A stretch of DNA of 64,000 nt from Euglena gracilis (lineage: Eukaryota > Euglenida > Euglenophyceae > Euglenales). Within the stretch, counting starts at the first letter, position 1. The number at the start of each line of letters is the position of its first letter. Position numbers and translations under genes: made by a program. Location of the stretch: assembly GCA_039621445.1 (NCBI GenBank), contig CP154956.1:857653-921652 (forward strand), read 5' to 3'. Below the pieces are notes generated by a model, which did no database searches, had not been told where the DNA came from, and saw only the letters and a program-made list of their open reading frames with translations. Of the stretch, positions 1 to 11,000 are shown piece after piece.

Positions 1-536
1 ATCGGTACTGGCGTAAAAATGGGTTTCCCAAAAATTACGTCAGACCCGTGAATTCCGGACTCGTAACCCCAAATATTTGTGATATGTTGTAATTGTGGGG
101 GGTGTGAGTGATGCTTGGGAATGATGGGCAAGAGCATCTCGAGCACACATCCCAAATCACCAGCGCACATGGGGGTGTTATCCGCGGCTGTAATTTTGAT
201 AGGTTTCTTGGCACATACCAAGAGCGGGGTCGGTATCAACCCCAACCGCAAAAGCAGTGAAATGCGACAACCAGTGTCAATGAGAATTTTAACTTTGGTG
301 GAAAAATTTTGAATGCAGATTTCCGCTTGGACGAGTAATTCCATTGGTGGTACTCAAAGTGAAGGGTCTGGCGGAAATACGTTTGCATGCCAGCTCTCCC
401 ATGAACCCTTTCCTACTTTGCTCAGCATTCCGAGCGGAAATGTGGAGTGGGGGGTAGGGGACCCGAAATAATTCCGGGTACTGACCGTGAAGGCGGATGG
501 GCAGGGGGGGTAAGGTTGATCAGGTCTTACCTCCAT
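1..536 (-). pseudogene. Protease region of LTR retrotransposon B (decayed, cut by window edge)
   Basis: Minus-strand sequence closely matching the protease ORF of element A (13,114-13,950). The start matches that ORF (MEVxPDQPxPPCPSAF), but a stop after the DPSL segment (354-356) breaks the frame. Beyond it the ILIDTGC aspartic-protease core and the ADNTPMC segment are still readable down to about position 180. This would be the retroviral-type aspartic protease that cuts Gag-Pol. It follows the gag remnant at 582-2,027, as expected for a minus-strand element whose pol lies outside the window to the left. Seen: homology to element A and the stop. Inferred: non-functional. Confidence 0.75.
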
Positions 537-581
537 CTGTTCATCAGCCCAGAGGTCCGTGCCCTCGGACCTCGGGCTCCC

Positions 582-2027
582 CTACTCCAAGTCCGAACCG
601 GCCGCATAGCTGGCAACGGACTTTTTGGTGGAATTGGTAGAATTCAATGAGCGCAGCGCCATTCGGGCCTCATTATATTCTCCGTCCGAGGTCTCATCCC
701 CCTCCCTGCCCGAAGCCGGGGTGTCCTCCTCCAAACAAGAAATCTTGAAACCGACCTTTTGCCGGTTGGAGGAGTAACCACGGTCATCGCGGCGCTTACC
801 GCGATTTCCGTAGCCGGGCCGGGGGGAACGAGATCTGGGACATTTGGATGAGTGGTGGTCTTTGGAACCGCAAAGTGAACAACGGGATTTGTGGCGGGAT
901 TCCGCATAACGGGGGGAACGGTATTCCGTTCTTCCGTCAAACCGTCGTGGTGAACGGGTTTCCCGTCGACCATGACCGGTGTACCGGGGTTTCCCCGGTG
1001 ACTCGCGCGAAGAGGATGATCCACTTCGCGAACGAGATCCTGAAGAGTCGCGATTGAAATCCCGTTTTCGGGCAGGGGGTCCAAGTGACCGACCGCGAGA
1101 AGGACGGGTTTCCCGACCATCACGCGATGGTGACTTGGGCCTACTACCGCTAAAGCGGTTCTCCGAAGAACGTGAAACTCCCGATTGTCGTGAAAACGCC
1201 GAGGAACCCGATCCCCGTGAGGAGGTCGAGCCCCTTGGGCTTCCAATACGCTTTCGCGCATCGGGATTCGGGCATTCCCGAGACATGTGACCAGATTTGT
1301 TGCACAAAAAGCACAGTTTATCCGTGCCTTGGTCCGAAGAACGCTTATTCCGCGTTTTTGGTCCCGTGGTGGGTGATCTCGGTGACATGGGTGATTTTTG
1401 AAACGCGTTAACCGCACCCGCAGGGATTACCGCGGTGGGATGCGTTTGGAAAGCGGACTGTATTTGTCCCAAAACTTGTGTGAGTTTGAGTTGCTTTGAC
1501 ACATAATTCCAACGTTGGGCAAGAGTCATCTCATGCCCTGCCAACTACTCGCGATGGATATCCTTCATGAGGCATGGTGTTAAATGCAACAAAACCGCAT
1601 CAAACTGTTCGCGCATTTGCTTCTCGCTAAGTTCATCAACTTCGGAAGCAAGTGCTAACCATTTGGCATACCAAAGGCCAATGTATTTCCATTTGCGATC
1701 CGATTGCGCGCATTGTCGCCATTTCTTCTCCAGGGAAATCCTGGTGACCAGACTTGAATTGGTTGAAGCGTATTGCTCAACCAGGTCCTCAAATGATACG
1801 CCATTACGTATCACCAAATTGCGTGCGCGTTCTCGCTCCTCCCTCGGTAGGCAATCGATGAATTCCATCTTGACTACCTAGGGATTCGGGTCTTGGGTGG
1901 GTCCCTTTAGTGCCCAATAGTACTCCCAGTCCCGAAAAAATTGTCTCCATGTGGTTGGATCCCCGTCCCATTGGGGTTTCACCTTGTTCGCGATTGCGAT
2001 GGTGCCCTTGAAGTCTCTCTGAGTAAC
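582..2027 (-). pseudogene. 3' half of gag of LTR retrotransposon B
   Basis: Encodes the gag core (WYAKWLALASEVDELSEKQM and neighbours) and two zinc knuckles: CFLCNKSGHMSRECP, then CSLCGSKDHHSSKCP, separated by a long Ser/Arg-rich stretch. The frame is interrupted by an in-frame TAG at 1,545-1,547, where element A has a Glu codon. The same TAG is in the second copy at 19,303-19,305, so it predates the duplication. Upstream gag lies beyond element A, from 22,417 down to 18,754; 996-2,027 is the duplicated segment. Gag would be the nucleic-acid-binding particle protein. Dead copy. Confidence 0.85.
996..2027. repeat. Left copy of 1,032-bp direct duplication flanking element A
   Basis: Colinear without indels with 18,754-19,785; I saw seven single-base differences (for example c/t near 1,072, a/c in the CCCGATCCCC segment, a/c in CTAGGG), roughly 99.3% identity. 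Both copies are the same part of gag of element B and share the TAG stop. This copy abuts the 3' LTR of element A through two extra bases (AG, 2,028-2,029). Confidence 0.9.
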
Positions 2028-2029
2028 AG

Positions 2030-2333
2030 TGTACGTCTGATTCCCAGTTCCCAATTCCCAAAAAGCCTTCGCTTTCGCCTTGGCGCACCTACTTGGGAAC
2101 TAAAAATCAGAGTAACAGTAAAAACCCTTTTCCCAGTTCCCAAGAAGCAAAGCACGGAGCAATGCAGGGAGGACGGAGTGGAAATCCAAGTCCGGTCCAA
2201 GTAAAGGAAGGAAAAGGTATAAGAAGAATACCACCTGTGGAGAGAGAAGGGGCACCCATTAGGAGATCCTAATAGGATCTGCTTCCATCCTAACTTCCTC
2301 AACGGAAGGGGACAGAAGCATACGCCTGGTACA
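2030..2333 (-). repeat. 3' LTR of element A
   Basis: 304 bp. On the minus strand it begins TGTACCAGGCG and ends CAGACGTACA, so it has canonical TG...CA ends. It matches the copy at 18,451-18,753 with three differences noticed (g/a, g/c, g/c), about 99% identity, which implies a young insertion. It is preceded on the minus strand by a polypurine tract. Confidence 0.92.
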
Positions 2334-2345
2334 CATCCCCCTTCC
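2334..2345 (-). promoter_or_regulatory. Polypurine tract of element A
   Basis: On the minus strand GGAAGGGGGATG directly precedes the 3' LTR. A purine run in this position is where plus-strand cDNA synthesis is primed in LTR retrotransposons. Seen: position and composition; function inferred. Confidence 0.75.
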
Positions 2346-3160
2346 AGGGCTATGCCCGATTTCCCCTTTGGACCAGGCATTCTGGCCACAGGGATTTCGG
2401 ACACAGACCTGGTCTGTGGGAGGTGCACCCTGGCGCATCCACAGGGGCCCTTTCCGTCGCACAGGGGTCCACTCAAAGGGGGGGGGGGCGGAAAGGAGGG
2501 GACCCAAAAAGCCCAAAACGCGCAAAATGGTTTCACCTATTTTGCGGTGGCTTATGGGTGTATAGTATATTATAGCCCACTGGGGAAAATGGGGCTGGCA
2601 GGTTTCCTTGCCAAGCAAACCCATCCACCCAGTTTGGGTGTGCCCAAGGCACTTGGGGTTGGGTCCATGGGCATTCCAGGAAAACCCATGGGGAGGGTGT
2701 GGAAGGAGGGGGCCTCTGACCAGTCAAACCTGGGCAGGGCGCATGGCCAGTCAAACCTGACCACGCAAAAGGAAATCCTACTCTACAAAACCAACTGCCG
2801 GCGACAGCATTTGCCCCGGGGGGAAAGTAGAGAGGAGTGGGGGGTTGGCTTAGGCCAGAAAAGTTGTGCTGTCTGGCAGCCTTAAGGCCTCAAACGGCCG
2901 AAAAGAAAAGAAAGGGAAAGGAAAAGAGGCCGTCGGCCCTGTGCGCTGCGTGTCGCACGCCCGCGAGAGGGGAGAGGGGAGAGGGGTGTGCATGCATGCG
3001 CACGGAATCCTGCACATGGCAGCATCCCGGTGGGAACTTACTAGCGGCGAATACCGCAAAGGGTCTTCGAAGGGGCTGTTCGGGCGAATACCCAAACAGG
3101 GTGTCAGGCGAATACCTGACGAGGGTGCTGAAAGACGCCGCATTGGCGCTGACAGACACC
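2346..3160. other. Untranslated 3' region of element A
   Basis: 815 bp between the extra ORF and the PPT with no convincing ORF. It contains runs of G and C and three consecutive hairpins with CGAATA loops: GCGG/CCGC near 3,046, GGG/CCC near 3,083, and GTCAGG/CCTGAC at 3,103-3,120. Only these belong to the micro-hairpin family that runs through the whole element. Confidence 0.6.
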
Positions 3161-6100
3161 TCACCTGCCTTTATCGGCTGGACGTTCGCGGACCTCACGC
3201 CAGTAGTCGTGTTGGGGGTCCCCTAATGGGTCCTCAACCAACTCCAGTTGGCGTGGGGAACGCGGCGGAGCTGATTCACTCCGAATGGTGTTGAGCTCCG
3301 GATCGTTGACATCAAAGGAAGGGGTCTCCCAGTCCTTGATCCAATTATCCGGCAGCTTCTCCCTGGTACGTTCAGCATGATGCTGAAGATACCGTTGGAG
3401 CTGCTCCCAGAAAATTCTGGGCAGCATCACCGGCCAGATGATGTAATTCATCCGGGGGTGATTCGCAGGCACCTGCGGGGGCATCCCCGGGGTCTGCTTG
3501 AAGTTGATGTCATACATCCACCTCGCTGTCCGAGCTCTTGCGGTATGGGGCCGTAATACAGCCGCCAACCAACCTCTGAAGTCCACCAAATCGTGTTCTT
3601 CAGGAGGCCACAGTGGCAAGGCGTATCCGCCATGCTGACGCTTGGAGAACAGGGGGTAAACCTGTGTCTCCCAGTCGCCATCAGTCCAGAGGTAAGGCAT
3701 TCTTACCTTGGCGTGTTCCTCGACGGCGAGGCGCATTGCCCCAGCGTCGATCTGGAACTCACGGGCCATTCCCGTGTGGCGGTAGCTTTCTACCTTTTTG
3801 AAGTCGGAGTGCTTCAGGCGTCCTTCCACCTGCTTGTACTCCTTCTTCCACTTCTCCAGTGTCTCCCAGTGCTGGGGGACAATGGTGGTGACTGCTCCAT
3901 CAGCAGTCTGCACGAACTTGCCTCCTATACAGTTGATGCACAAGGCAGGGATATCCCTGTCGTGAGCATTCTCACTGTAGGAGTAGTTCAAGCTGTGCTT
4001 CCAGGCATTCAGGCACTCGCCACATACGAGCGCCACACAGTTCGGCACATATGCCCTGTGATGGAACCACGAGGATTGCACCTGCCGCTTGCACACATGC
4101 ACAAGCGGTTGGTTATGCCGCACATGGTGGCATACGGTGCACGTCCAGGCAAAGGACGTGCCGTGCTGGAAATCCAACACGCAGTCCTCGCCAAAGTACT
4201 GTGCCAGTACTCTGGGTGAGCGCCTGTTCCAGAATGTCCAGGTATGTTCCGGGACATAGTGGAAAGGTTCTCCGCGGACGAAGAGGGGCTGAATCCATCG
4301 ATTCAGTGACCCTGTCTGGTGCCTAATAGCAGCCAGTTTCTTCGTCCTCTCTTCCACGGTGCCTAGTCTGGTCAGGATATCCTGGGTCCAGAGCTGGGCA
4401 TCCGCAGACACAGGAGGTGAAGCAGGTTCATCCTGCTCCTCATCCGTCGATCCGGCGGAAGATTGGGCCTGTCGACCACGAGCCTTACCTTTCGGTTTGC
4501 TCTGGCCGTACCCGGACGATGCAACGGCCGAATAGTCGTGCATTGTCGTAGGGCCTTTCGGCTGTCCGCCAGTCTGACCTCCAGCGCCACCTTTCGGTGG
4601 TGGTTTCCCATCACCGCCTTTGGAAGGGGGCTTACAGGGTGCAGCACCCGGTTTGCCTCCTTTCGGCTTCGCACTCCCGGAATCAGGAGACGACGCCTGC
4701 GGCTTACTCCTGGTATCAGGAGCCGATGGTGCCGGAGTAGACGTTTGCCGTCTGGGCGAAGCGGGCATACTGACCGCTGGGTCGCGCATGACGCTCCGAG
4801 GGGTTGGCACTCGTTCCTGGGGTTGTTCAGCCGGCCGTCGCCGAACAGGTTCATCCTGTCCGACGAAGCGTGGTACTGTGGCCGTCACCGGAATCGGTGC
4901 TTCCACAGGCGCTGGTGCTCCCAGAAACTCTGCCATTGTCCTCGGGACGGCAGGGACCCTGCGCGGTGTCGGTGGTCGTGGGGGTATCTCCTCCACTTCC
5001 ATTTCGACATCCGGTCTAGGAGGTTGATCCTCCACAACCGCTGGCGCAGGTGCTACGGGAGGTTGATCCTCCGGTGTAGCCGGTGCGACAGATGGCTCTG
5101 TCGGCTGGGGTTCATCCCCTGATGGTGGTTGCACTGCTGCCGGAGATGGGGGTGTGGGGACACCGACATCTGGTGTCTCCACGACCTCAGCGGCGGAGCT
5201 TGATGCTACGCCTCCACCTCGTGGCGTGAGTGCAGCAGCCACGGCAGTAATGTCGGTGACTACGGCGCCGAGCACACGGCCTCCTAATGAGGTGCGTGCT
5301 GCGGGGCTGGTAGGTTCTTCGAGGATATCCTCGACGACCATACCAGTCATCTCGGCTGGAGGCTCAGCCGTTGGAACAGGCGTAGCAGCCACAGGTATAT
5401 CCCCTGCGGGTGCTTCGTCTGGCCTAGGCTGTGCCGGAGCATGCAGAGCAGCGTAGAGGATATCCTCCACGTTCTCACCTTCCTCCTCAGGAAGTTCCTG
5501 GTCTCCACCTACCGGTGGACAGACGGGAGCCGTCGCGGGGGCCGGGGAAACCGATCTTTCCCCTGCCGCTCGCGGGGCAGAGACGAAGGATACAGCCGTT
5601 CCTGTCGGAGACGGCGGCGCTGCCTCCAGAATGGTGACGGAGGGGCTGCGGTCGCGTTCCTCCCGCCGCGGAATCGCGGTGGTGGAAGCGACTGACGCCT
5701 CCCGTCTCCTTCGCGCCAGAGGTTCATCCTCTGGGGCGATGAAGGCGCGCAGATCCTCGGGCGAACGAGGATCGTCGGGGTGCCATCGGCATCCCTGGGC
5801 ATCCGCCAGCCTGTAAAAGGCCAGCGTGCTGCTGCTGGCTCTGTTGGGCCAGGGTGGCGGCCATGATGGCTGCACCCAAGCGTTTGCAGGCCTGTTCGGG
5901 CCCAGGAAGCCGCGGTAACGCGTGTCTTCCCAGACCTCGAAAAACCCGTCCTCGAACTCCTGCACGCATGCCAGAATCGGCATACCCAGGTCGAGGATGG
6001 CCTTCGGGTGATTCATCAGCTGGAGGAATACCTCCCTGTCGAGGGTACCGCCAAACTGTCGCCTCAAATGTTCCTCCAGGTCTATCCCGGCCAGGTGCCA

Positions 6101-8680
6101 GTTGGGGCGCAGGTCGGCGATAACCCGACGACGACGGGGTCCCTCAACGGGGTCGCCGTAGTCTGGTGGCAAGCTTTCCATACCAGGCCTATCGTCCTGG
6201 GGGTCACGGAGATGTATATACACCTCCATGACGTAGGTGGTCCAGGCTCGCCACCAGAACTGTTGCAGCATAAAAATACGCTGCTTGTGGACGCGGCGAC
6301 TTTTGCCCTGGACATCCGGGGCGTCGCGGCACACATGCATAAGCATGCGGCGTCCCATCTCCAGGCCCGGGTTATCCCGAGGCGGTGGAGGACTTCCGCG
6401 CACGCCGAATCCCCAGAAGTCGACAGGAAATTCCTGCCGGCAGTACTTACAACAGAGGTCATACCTCTGTGGGTAAGCCAGGGAAACGCGCTTAACGCGG
6501 AAGGTGGAGCCGTAATGGCTCACCAGCCACACCTGGAGGTTGTTGCACCACAACACCTCGATCAGGCGTTCGATGTCGGGGTTCAGTGGGTAGTATTTCC
6601 ACTGCACACCGAGGGGCCCGACTGTGTGAATACAGTCGAAGATTGCCTTCAGCCTTCGGGCCAACACATGCTGGTCCCGAAATCCTAACTGGTGCAGGTA
6701 ACTGCGGCCAGTGGAGTCGCTGAAGAGACCCCAGTTCTGGCAGGGGTATCCCAGCCAAAACCAGAGTTCCCAGAAACCCGGCTGGGCATCCAGCAAGGGT
6801 CTGCCACCTTCACCTTCGAAGGCGTACAGGTCAATTCCGTAATGGAATTGTCTGACTCTGTTCTCGGTGTGGTGTAATACCACCTCGATGACTGCTTCCG
6901 GAGGGGTGACGGGGCGGTTTCCTGCAACATGGTAATCATGCTGCATTCGCCAGCCTTCGTCCTCCAGCTCCTCCTTGAACCTGAGCATTTGCTCAAAGTC
7001 CGAGAGGACTTCTGCTGGTTCTTCCTCCTCCTCACGGGCTGTACCCTTACCCTTGCCCTCACCCTTACCTTTGCCGGCCACGCCTTTGCCTTCTCCCTTG
7101 CCTTTGCCCTCAGCCTTACCTTTGTCCTTCCCTGTCTGGCGAATACCAGAGGGTCGGGCGCTCGGTGCGGCAGGAGTCGGTTCGGTACCTTCCCATTCCA
7201 TCTCTGGGGAGGGACCTTGCCGTTCCGCTGCACGTCGCGGTGACGGCGTGGCTGGGCGCTGGCTAGGAGCCTGGCGTGGGCTTGGTTTCGGCGTAGGGGG
7301 TCGCGGCTCCTTCCATACCGGAGGGATCGGCGGTGGCATTGCGGCAACAGGACGGCTCATCGCTGCCTGTGCCACTGCCGGTGGTTGCCCGACCAGGGTA
7401 TCCTGGCTGGCTTCCACCTGCATTGCCGCACCGCCTTCCGCGTCCCGTGGGCTGGGTCGCCTGGGCTGTGGGGTAAGGTTCTCCGTAACCCTATCGCGCT
7501 TCAGGGTGGCAGGTAATCCTGCCGCTCCTGCCGGGGGCTCACCGGGTAATACCGGGGTCGCCACCCGCAGCTGCGGTTGGTACGGATGGTACGGGGTGTA
7601 TCCACGGCCCTGAAGGGCAGCCAGAGAGGAGTAATACCTCGCCCGGTGCTCTTCAGACGTGAATACTGGCTCCTGCAGGAAATGCCGAGCAAGCTCATCC
7701 TGCTCGGTTCCCGGAGGTGCCATGTGGTAGTAGGGAGCCTCCTGCCGACGGGGAACATCCCCAGTCTGGACAGGGGCTGCACTGGGCGGTCGGGCTGCCT
7801 CACGGTGGGGAGGTTCATCCTCCACCACTATGGGCTCCGCCTGCCTCCGTGGCTCAACGCCAGGGACAGGGGCGACCGGTGATGCTTGTGGCATCCAGTG
7901 CATGAACATGTGTTGGACGTATGCCTCAGGGGGCACGTCCGACTGTCCGGCTGGGAGCACGCGTGCGCCGCGCGGGTAATCCGCGTGCGTCGCGTACCGC
8001 GAGACAAATTGCTCCGCTGGCGGCTCGCGCGGCGGCATTCGCTGCGGCGAGGGCGGGCGAGCAAAAATTCTCGTCATCCCAGGTGGGACATGCACAGCCT
8101 CACCTACCGGTGGGGGCGTGTGCTCACGCATATGCACGGTGTGGGATCCCACCGGCGTCTGCGTTTGCAGCATGGGCGGCACATACACGCCCAGATCCAT
8201 CATGGTCTCGCCGGGTTCGAAGCCGGAATCGGCTGCGGACGAGAAATACCGTCTGCCCGTCATCAGGGCTTGACCGCAGGGACACCACTGAGCCACAGGG
8301 GTGTTGGCTACCACCAACAACTGAGCACAGTATGCATCCCAAAGGGTTTGCATAAAGGGCTCCGTTGGGGGGTGTGCGCACATACGCATCGCCCGCTCCA
8401 ACGTCTCCGTAGTGCGGAAGATCATCTCTCCCGCATACGGGGGCAGGCGCGATCTGCGCTGCGCTGGTGGCTGAGGTGCCGGCTGCTGGACGGCAGATGG
8501 ATCTGGTACCGCATATGCGGACCGGCTGCTGGTAGCCGCGGCGAATACCGGGGCTGCGCTCCTCTCGGCATGTGGGGCACCCGGAATCGGGGCCTCAGCA
8601 TACTGAGGGTACTGGGGGTATGGCGCGCCAGAAGGCTGCGGCCATGGTGGACCTGGTCCAGGTCCGCGCCCAGGCAGCAT
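3161..8680 (-). CDS. Extra 1,839-residue ORF of retrotransposon A, unknown function, Pro-rich with Cys/His clusters
   Basis: Uninterrupted ORF starting at ATG 8,678-8,680 and ending TAA at 3,161-3,163, on the same strand as gag-pol and 196 bp beyond the pol stop, inside the LTRs. I recognise no known family. Visible layout: a Pro/Ala/Gln-rich N-terminus (about 1-500) with a WCPCG motif near 132; a Lys/Gly-rich repeat (KGKGEGKGKG) near 530; a folded-looking aromatic-rich block about 560-920 with CCKYC near 743; a long Pro/Glu/Thr-rich linker with repeated DEPP, DQPP and EDIL peptides; then an aromatic and charged C-terminal block from about 1,450 with CTVCHH, CGEC and CINC (near 1,508, 1,552 and 1,582), possibly zinc-binding. 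No signal peptide or membrane segment was noticed, which argues against an envelope protein. More GC-rich than gag-pol. An intact frame this long implies recent selection or recent insertion. Could be a captured host gene or an accessory structural protein. Confidence 0.8.
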   Translation of the reverse strand: MLPGRGPGPGPPWPQPSGAPYPQYPQYAEAPIPGAPHAERSAAPVFAAATSSRSAYAVPDPSAVQQPAPQPPAQRRSRLPPYAGEMIFRTTETLERAMRMCAHPPTEPFMQTLWDAYCAQLLVVANTPVAQWCPCGQALMTGRRYFSSAADSGFEPGETMMDLGVYVPPMLQTQTPVGSHTVHMREHTPPPVGEAVHVPPGMTRIFARPPSPQRMPPREPPAEQFVSRYATHADYPRGARVLPAGQSDVPPEAYVQHMFMHWMPQASPVAPVPGVEPRRQAEPIVVEDEPPHREAARPPSAAPVQTGDVPRRQEAPYYHMAPPGTEQDELARHFLQEPVFTSEEHRARYYSSLAALQGRGYTPYHPYQPQLRVATPVLPGEPPAGAAGLPATLKRDRVTENLTPQPRRPSPRDAEGGAAMQVEASQDTLVGQPPAVAQAAMSRPVAAMPPPIPPVWKEPRPPTPKPSPRQAPSQRPATPSPRRAAERQGPSPEMEWEGTEPTPAAPSARPSGIRQTGKDKGKAEGKGKGEGKGVAGKGKGEGKGKGTAREEEEEPAEVLSDFEQMLRFKEELEDEGWRMQHDYHVAGNRPVTPPEAVIEVVLHHTENRVRQFHYGIDLYAFEGEGGRPLLDAQPGFWELWFWLGYPCQNWGLFSDSTGRSYLHQLGFRDQHVLARRLKAIFDCIHTVGPLGVQWKYYPLNPDIERLIEVLWCNNLQVWLVSHYGSTFRVKRVSLAYPQRYDLCCKYCRQEFPVDFWGFGVRGSPPPPRDNPGLEMGRRMLMHVCRDAPDVQGKSRRVHKQRIFMLQQFWWRAWTTYVMEVYIHLRDPQDDRPGMESLPPDYGDPVEGPRRRRVIADLRPNWHLAGIDLEEHLRRQFGGTLDREVFLQLMNHPKAILDLGMPILACVQEFEDGFFEVWEDTRYRGFLGPNRPANAWVQPSWPPPWPNRASSSTLAFYRLADAQGCRWHPDDPRSPEDLRAFIAPEDEPLARRRREASVASTTAIPRREERDRSPSVTILEAAPPSPTGTAVSFVSAPRAAGERSVSPAPATAPVCPPVGGDQELPEEEGENVEDILYAALHAPAQPRPDEAPAGDIPVAATPVPTAEPPAEMTGMVVEDILEEPTSPAARTSLGGRVLGAVVTDITAVAAALTPRGGGVASSSAAEVVETPDVGVPTPPSPAAVQPPSGDEPQPTEPSVAPATPEDQPPVAPAPAVVEDQPPRPDVEMEVEEIPPRPPTPRRVPAVPRTMAEFLGAPAPVEAPIPVTATVPRFVGQDEPVRRRPAEQPQERVPTPRSVMRDPAVSMPASPRRQTSTPAPSAPDTRSKPQASSPDSGSAKPKGGKPGAAPCKPPSKGGDGKPPPKGGAGGQTGGQPKGPTTMHDYSAVASSGYGQSKPKGKARGRQAQSSAGSTDEEQDEPASPPVSADAQLWTQDILTRLGTVEERTKKLAAIRHQTGSLNRWIQPLFVRGEPFHYVPEHTWTFWNRRSPRVLAQYFGEDCVLDFQHGTSFAWTCTVCHHVRHNQPLVHVCKRQVQSSWFHHRAYVPNCVALVCGECLNAWKHSLNYSYSENAHDRDIPALCINCIGGKFVQTADGAVTTIVPQHWETLEKWKKEYKQVEGRLKHSDFKKVESYRHTGMAREFQIDAGAMRLAVEEHAKVRMPYLWTDGDWETQVYPLFSKRQHGGYALPLWPPEEHDLVDFRGWLAAVLRPHTARARTARWMYDINFKQTPGMPPQVPANHPRMNYIIWPVMLPRIFWEQLQRYLQHHAERTREKLPDNWIKDWETPSFDVNDPELNTIRSESAPPRSPRQLELVEDPLGDPQHDYWREVRERPADKGR

Positions 8681-8876
8681 GATGCTACCCGAACGACGAC
8701 GACAACTAAGGGTAACCTTGTTGTCAGTCGATTTGAGTGCGAGAGCACTGAAAAAGCAAGGCTTCTATCTTAATCAAAACTCTGCGAGAAAGATAGAGAA
8801 ATAATGAAGTGCAGGGGGGGGGTATAAACGCGAAACATTCACATAAAACACACGCATTCTCCAAAACGAAATCGTT
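8681..8876. other. Spacer between pol and the extra ORF of element A
   Basis: 196 bp without coding potential, A-rich in the middle with a run of nine G. It may hold a promoter, splice acceptor or re-initiation signal for the downstream ORF, but nothing specific can be recognised. Confidence 0.4.
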
Positions 8877-11000
8877 TCAGAAAGTGTTTATGTTTATGTC
8901 TATGTTGTTGCGCTTGTTCCACAGCTTCCAATCCTGCTGGATATATCCAACAAAACTGGATGCTGGCTCCCAAGTGTCCTCCTCTGGCCCATACCCTTTC
9001 CAGCGAACTTTCCAATAGTGCACACCCCTGTCGACCTTGTGGTCTATTATCTTATCGACCACAAAGTCGTCCGTTTCAGGTAATCTGGAACGGGGCTTGA
9101 AATATAGGCAGGGGATAGCTTTTCCGTCTGGGGGGCTTAGGTACGGTTTGAAGTCGTCCATATGGACGTCCTCAATCCCGTTGGGCAAGGCAACTTTATA
9201 TCGCCCGCTACTACCTAACCTCTCCAAAATTTCGCATGGGCCGAGCCAAAGAGGATCTAGCTTGGAAGATTGCATGCGGGTGCGGTTATTCCGTACCCAC
9301 ACGCGGTCACCTGGACTATACACAGGTGTGTTGAGGTTTTGTAAAAACGATTTCCGTTTGTTGGAATGAATTTCTGTGATACGTGATTGGACTGCAGAGC
9401 GGAGTGATTCCACTTCTGCAAACCACGTTTCACAGCTGACGCTACTTCGGGCGGGTCTCTCCGAGGGGATATCCCCTATGGCCGGAGGGTCTCGTCCGAA
9501 AACAATTTTGTACGGTGAGTGTGGTAATACCAACCCTGGCAAGGTATTGATGTAAAATAAACACCAATGAAGAACGGATAACCAATTCTTACCCGAGTCA
9601 GCCAGTGAAAGGCGAAGCATATTGACAACGGATTTCACGGCTGCCTCGGCTCTACCATTGCCTTTCGGGCGGTATATAATGGAAAAATGCTGCTCAATGC
9701 CGAGTAAACCGCACAAAGTTGTGAAAAACCGCGAAGAGATCAAGTGATCTTGATCACTCACGATTTCGTTCGGTAAACCCATTAAGCAGATGCATTTCTC
9801 CAGGAATATGGATGCCAAAATTTGGGCTGTCAACCCTGCTTTCCGGCATGGAATGGCTACTATGTACCCACTCAGCCGACAGACGACAACAAAAACGTAA
9901 TCGTAAATTTTGTCATCTGATCCTTTGCAAGGTTCAAGTTCGAGAAAATCCATGCAGAGGGACGTAAAAATGTCAGGTGGTACGGGGAAAAAGTCCATCG
10001 TACCAGGGGGGGTACCTCTGCGCGGTTTCACAGCCTGACAAATTTGGCACCGTTGCGAAATTTGCAAACAGCGCGAATATAATTCTTTTTCACTCAGGGT
10101 TGTGCAATATCTGCGACCCACTAGTGAAAGAAGTTTGGGGGCCCCAGGGTGACCATGGTTGTGATAGCTCAAAATCACATCATCAACCAGGTCTTGGGGT
10201 ATACAATATTTATAACCAGAATCATTCCGGAAAATAAGCCGCAATGGTGATAGAGAGTAATTCTCTATGGATTCACCATTACGAAGTCTATTCACAATGG
10301 TACTATATATAGGGTCACGCGAATAATCCCATTCGCGGAAAAATAGGGGGGTAGGAGTTTCCGTACGCGTAATGCGACGGGGTCCGGCAGTGCGTCCACG
10401 CCGGCGCCTTCCACGCAATGGTGAAATGGCGATGCTGCGATACACCCGGGAAACCGGTAGTGAATCGAGCATGTTGTCCGCAGCGTCGGATCGACGTGCG
10501 AACTGGTCAGCCTCATGGCTGCCATGAAAAGTCGCATCACCCTCATCCGGGTTCCCAGGATAATACCAGGGGGCTCGGCTGAGAGGATCCGCAACTTTTT
10601 GCGTGTGACCTGGGGTATAAACTACCACCAGGTTAAACTGGCTCAAGAACTCATGCCATCGGCATCTTCTGCCAACTGATGACATGGCCTTGTTCAGGTC
10701 CTCGGTATACCAGTGTTGAAGGCTCTCATGATCCGTCAACACTAGTATCTGGACCAAGCTGCTGGCTATCCAGCTGCGGAACTTCTGGAGAATTAGCACA
10801 ATGGCATATGTCTCCTTTTCGCGAATGCTCCATTTAACCTGTCCTTTCCCGTTGTCGCCCTGTAGCTTCCTGCTAAAGAAAGCCACAGGTCGGAGTTCAT
10901 TCGCCGCATTATGCTGGCTAAGAACCCCGCCAACAGCGTAATCGCTGCTGTCGACCTCCAGGACATACGGTTTGTATGGATCCGCGATATCGAGAACCAC
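8877..11000 (-). CDS. Pol, C-terminal part of element A: RNase H, integrase, chromodomain
   Basis: 707 residues. RNase H first ([29 protein letters not shown]), then integrase: an N-terminal HHCC zinc site (HNHGHPG ... CQIC), the catalytic core with Asp in MDFLELEP, Asp in NEIVSDQD and Glu in GRAEAAVKS (DD35E type), the C-terminal GPY/F-like segment ([14 protein letters not shown]), and a chromodomain at the very end (VDKIIDHKV ... [10 protein letters not shown] ... DTWEP). The RNase H digests the RNA template; integrase inserts cDNA; a chromodomain usually directs insertion to particular chromatin. The frame differs from the upstream RT ORF, and the two overlap around 10,793-11,000, so expression needs a frameshift or this copy carries an indel near 11,005. 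Confidence 0.93.
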   Translation of the reverse strand: MVLDIADPYKPYVLEVDSSDYAVGGVLSQHNAANELRPVAFFSRKLQGDNGKGQVKWSIREKETYAIVLILQKFRSWIASSLVQILVLTDHESLQHWYTEDLNKAMSSVGRRCRWHEFLSQFNLVVVYTPGHTQKVADPLSRAPWYYPGNPDEGDATFHGSHEADQFARRSDAADNMLDSLPVSRVYRSIAISPLRGRRRRGRTAGPRRITRTETPTPLFFREWDYSRDPIYSTIVNRLRNGESIENYSLSPLRLIFRNDSGYKYCIPQDLVDDVILSYHNHGHPGAPKLLSLVGRRYCTTLSEKELYSRCLQISQRCQICQAVKPRRGTPPGTMDFFPVPPDIFTSLCMDFLELEPCKGSDDKIYDYVFVVVCRLSGYIVAIPCRKAGLTAQILASIFLEKCICLMGLPNEIVSDQDHLISSRFFTTLCGLLGIEQHFSIIYRPKGNGRAEAAVKSVVNMLRLSLADSGKNWLSVLHWCLFYINTLPGLVLPHSPYKIVFGRDPPAIGDIPSERPARSSVSCETWFAEVESLRSAVQSRITEIHSNKRKSFLQNLNTPVYSPGDRVWVRNNRTRMQSSKLDPLWLGPCEILERLGSSGRYKVALPNGIEDVHMDDFKPYLSPPDGKAIPCLYFKPRSRLPETDDFVVDKIIDHKVDRGVHYWKVRWKGYGPEEDTWEPASSFVGYIQQDWKLWNKRNNIDININTF

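Noticed and set aside
3161-8680. Envelope gene of an endogenous retrovirus
   Set aside because: No signal peptide, membrane span or fusion-like segment visible; Pro-rich linkers and Cys/His clusters point elsewhere.
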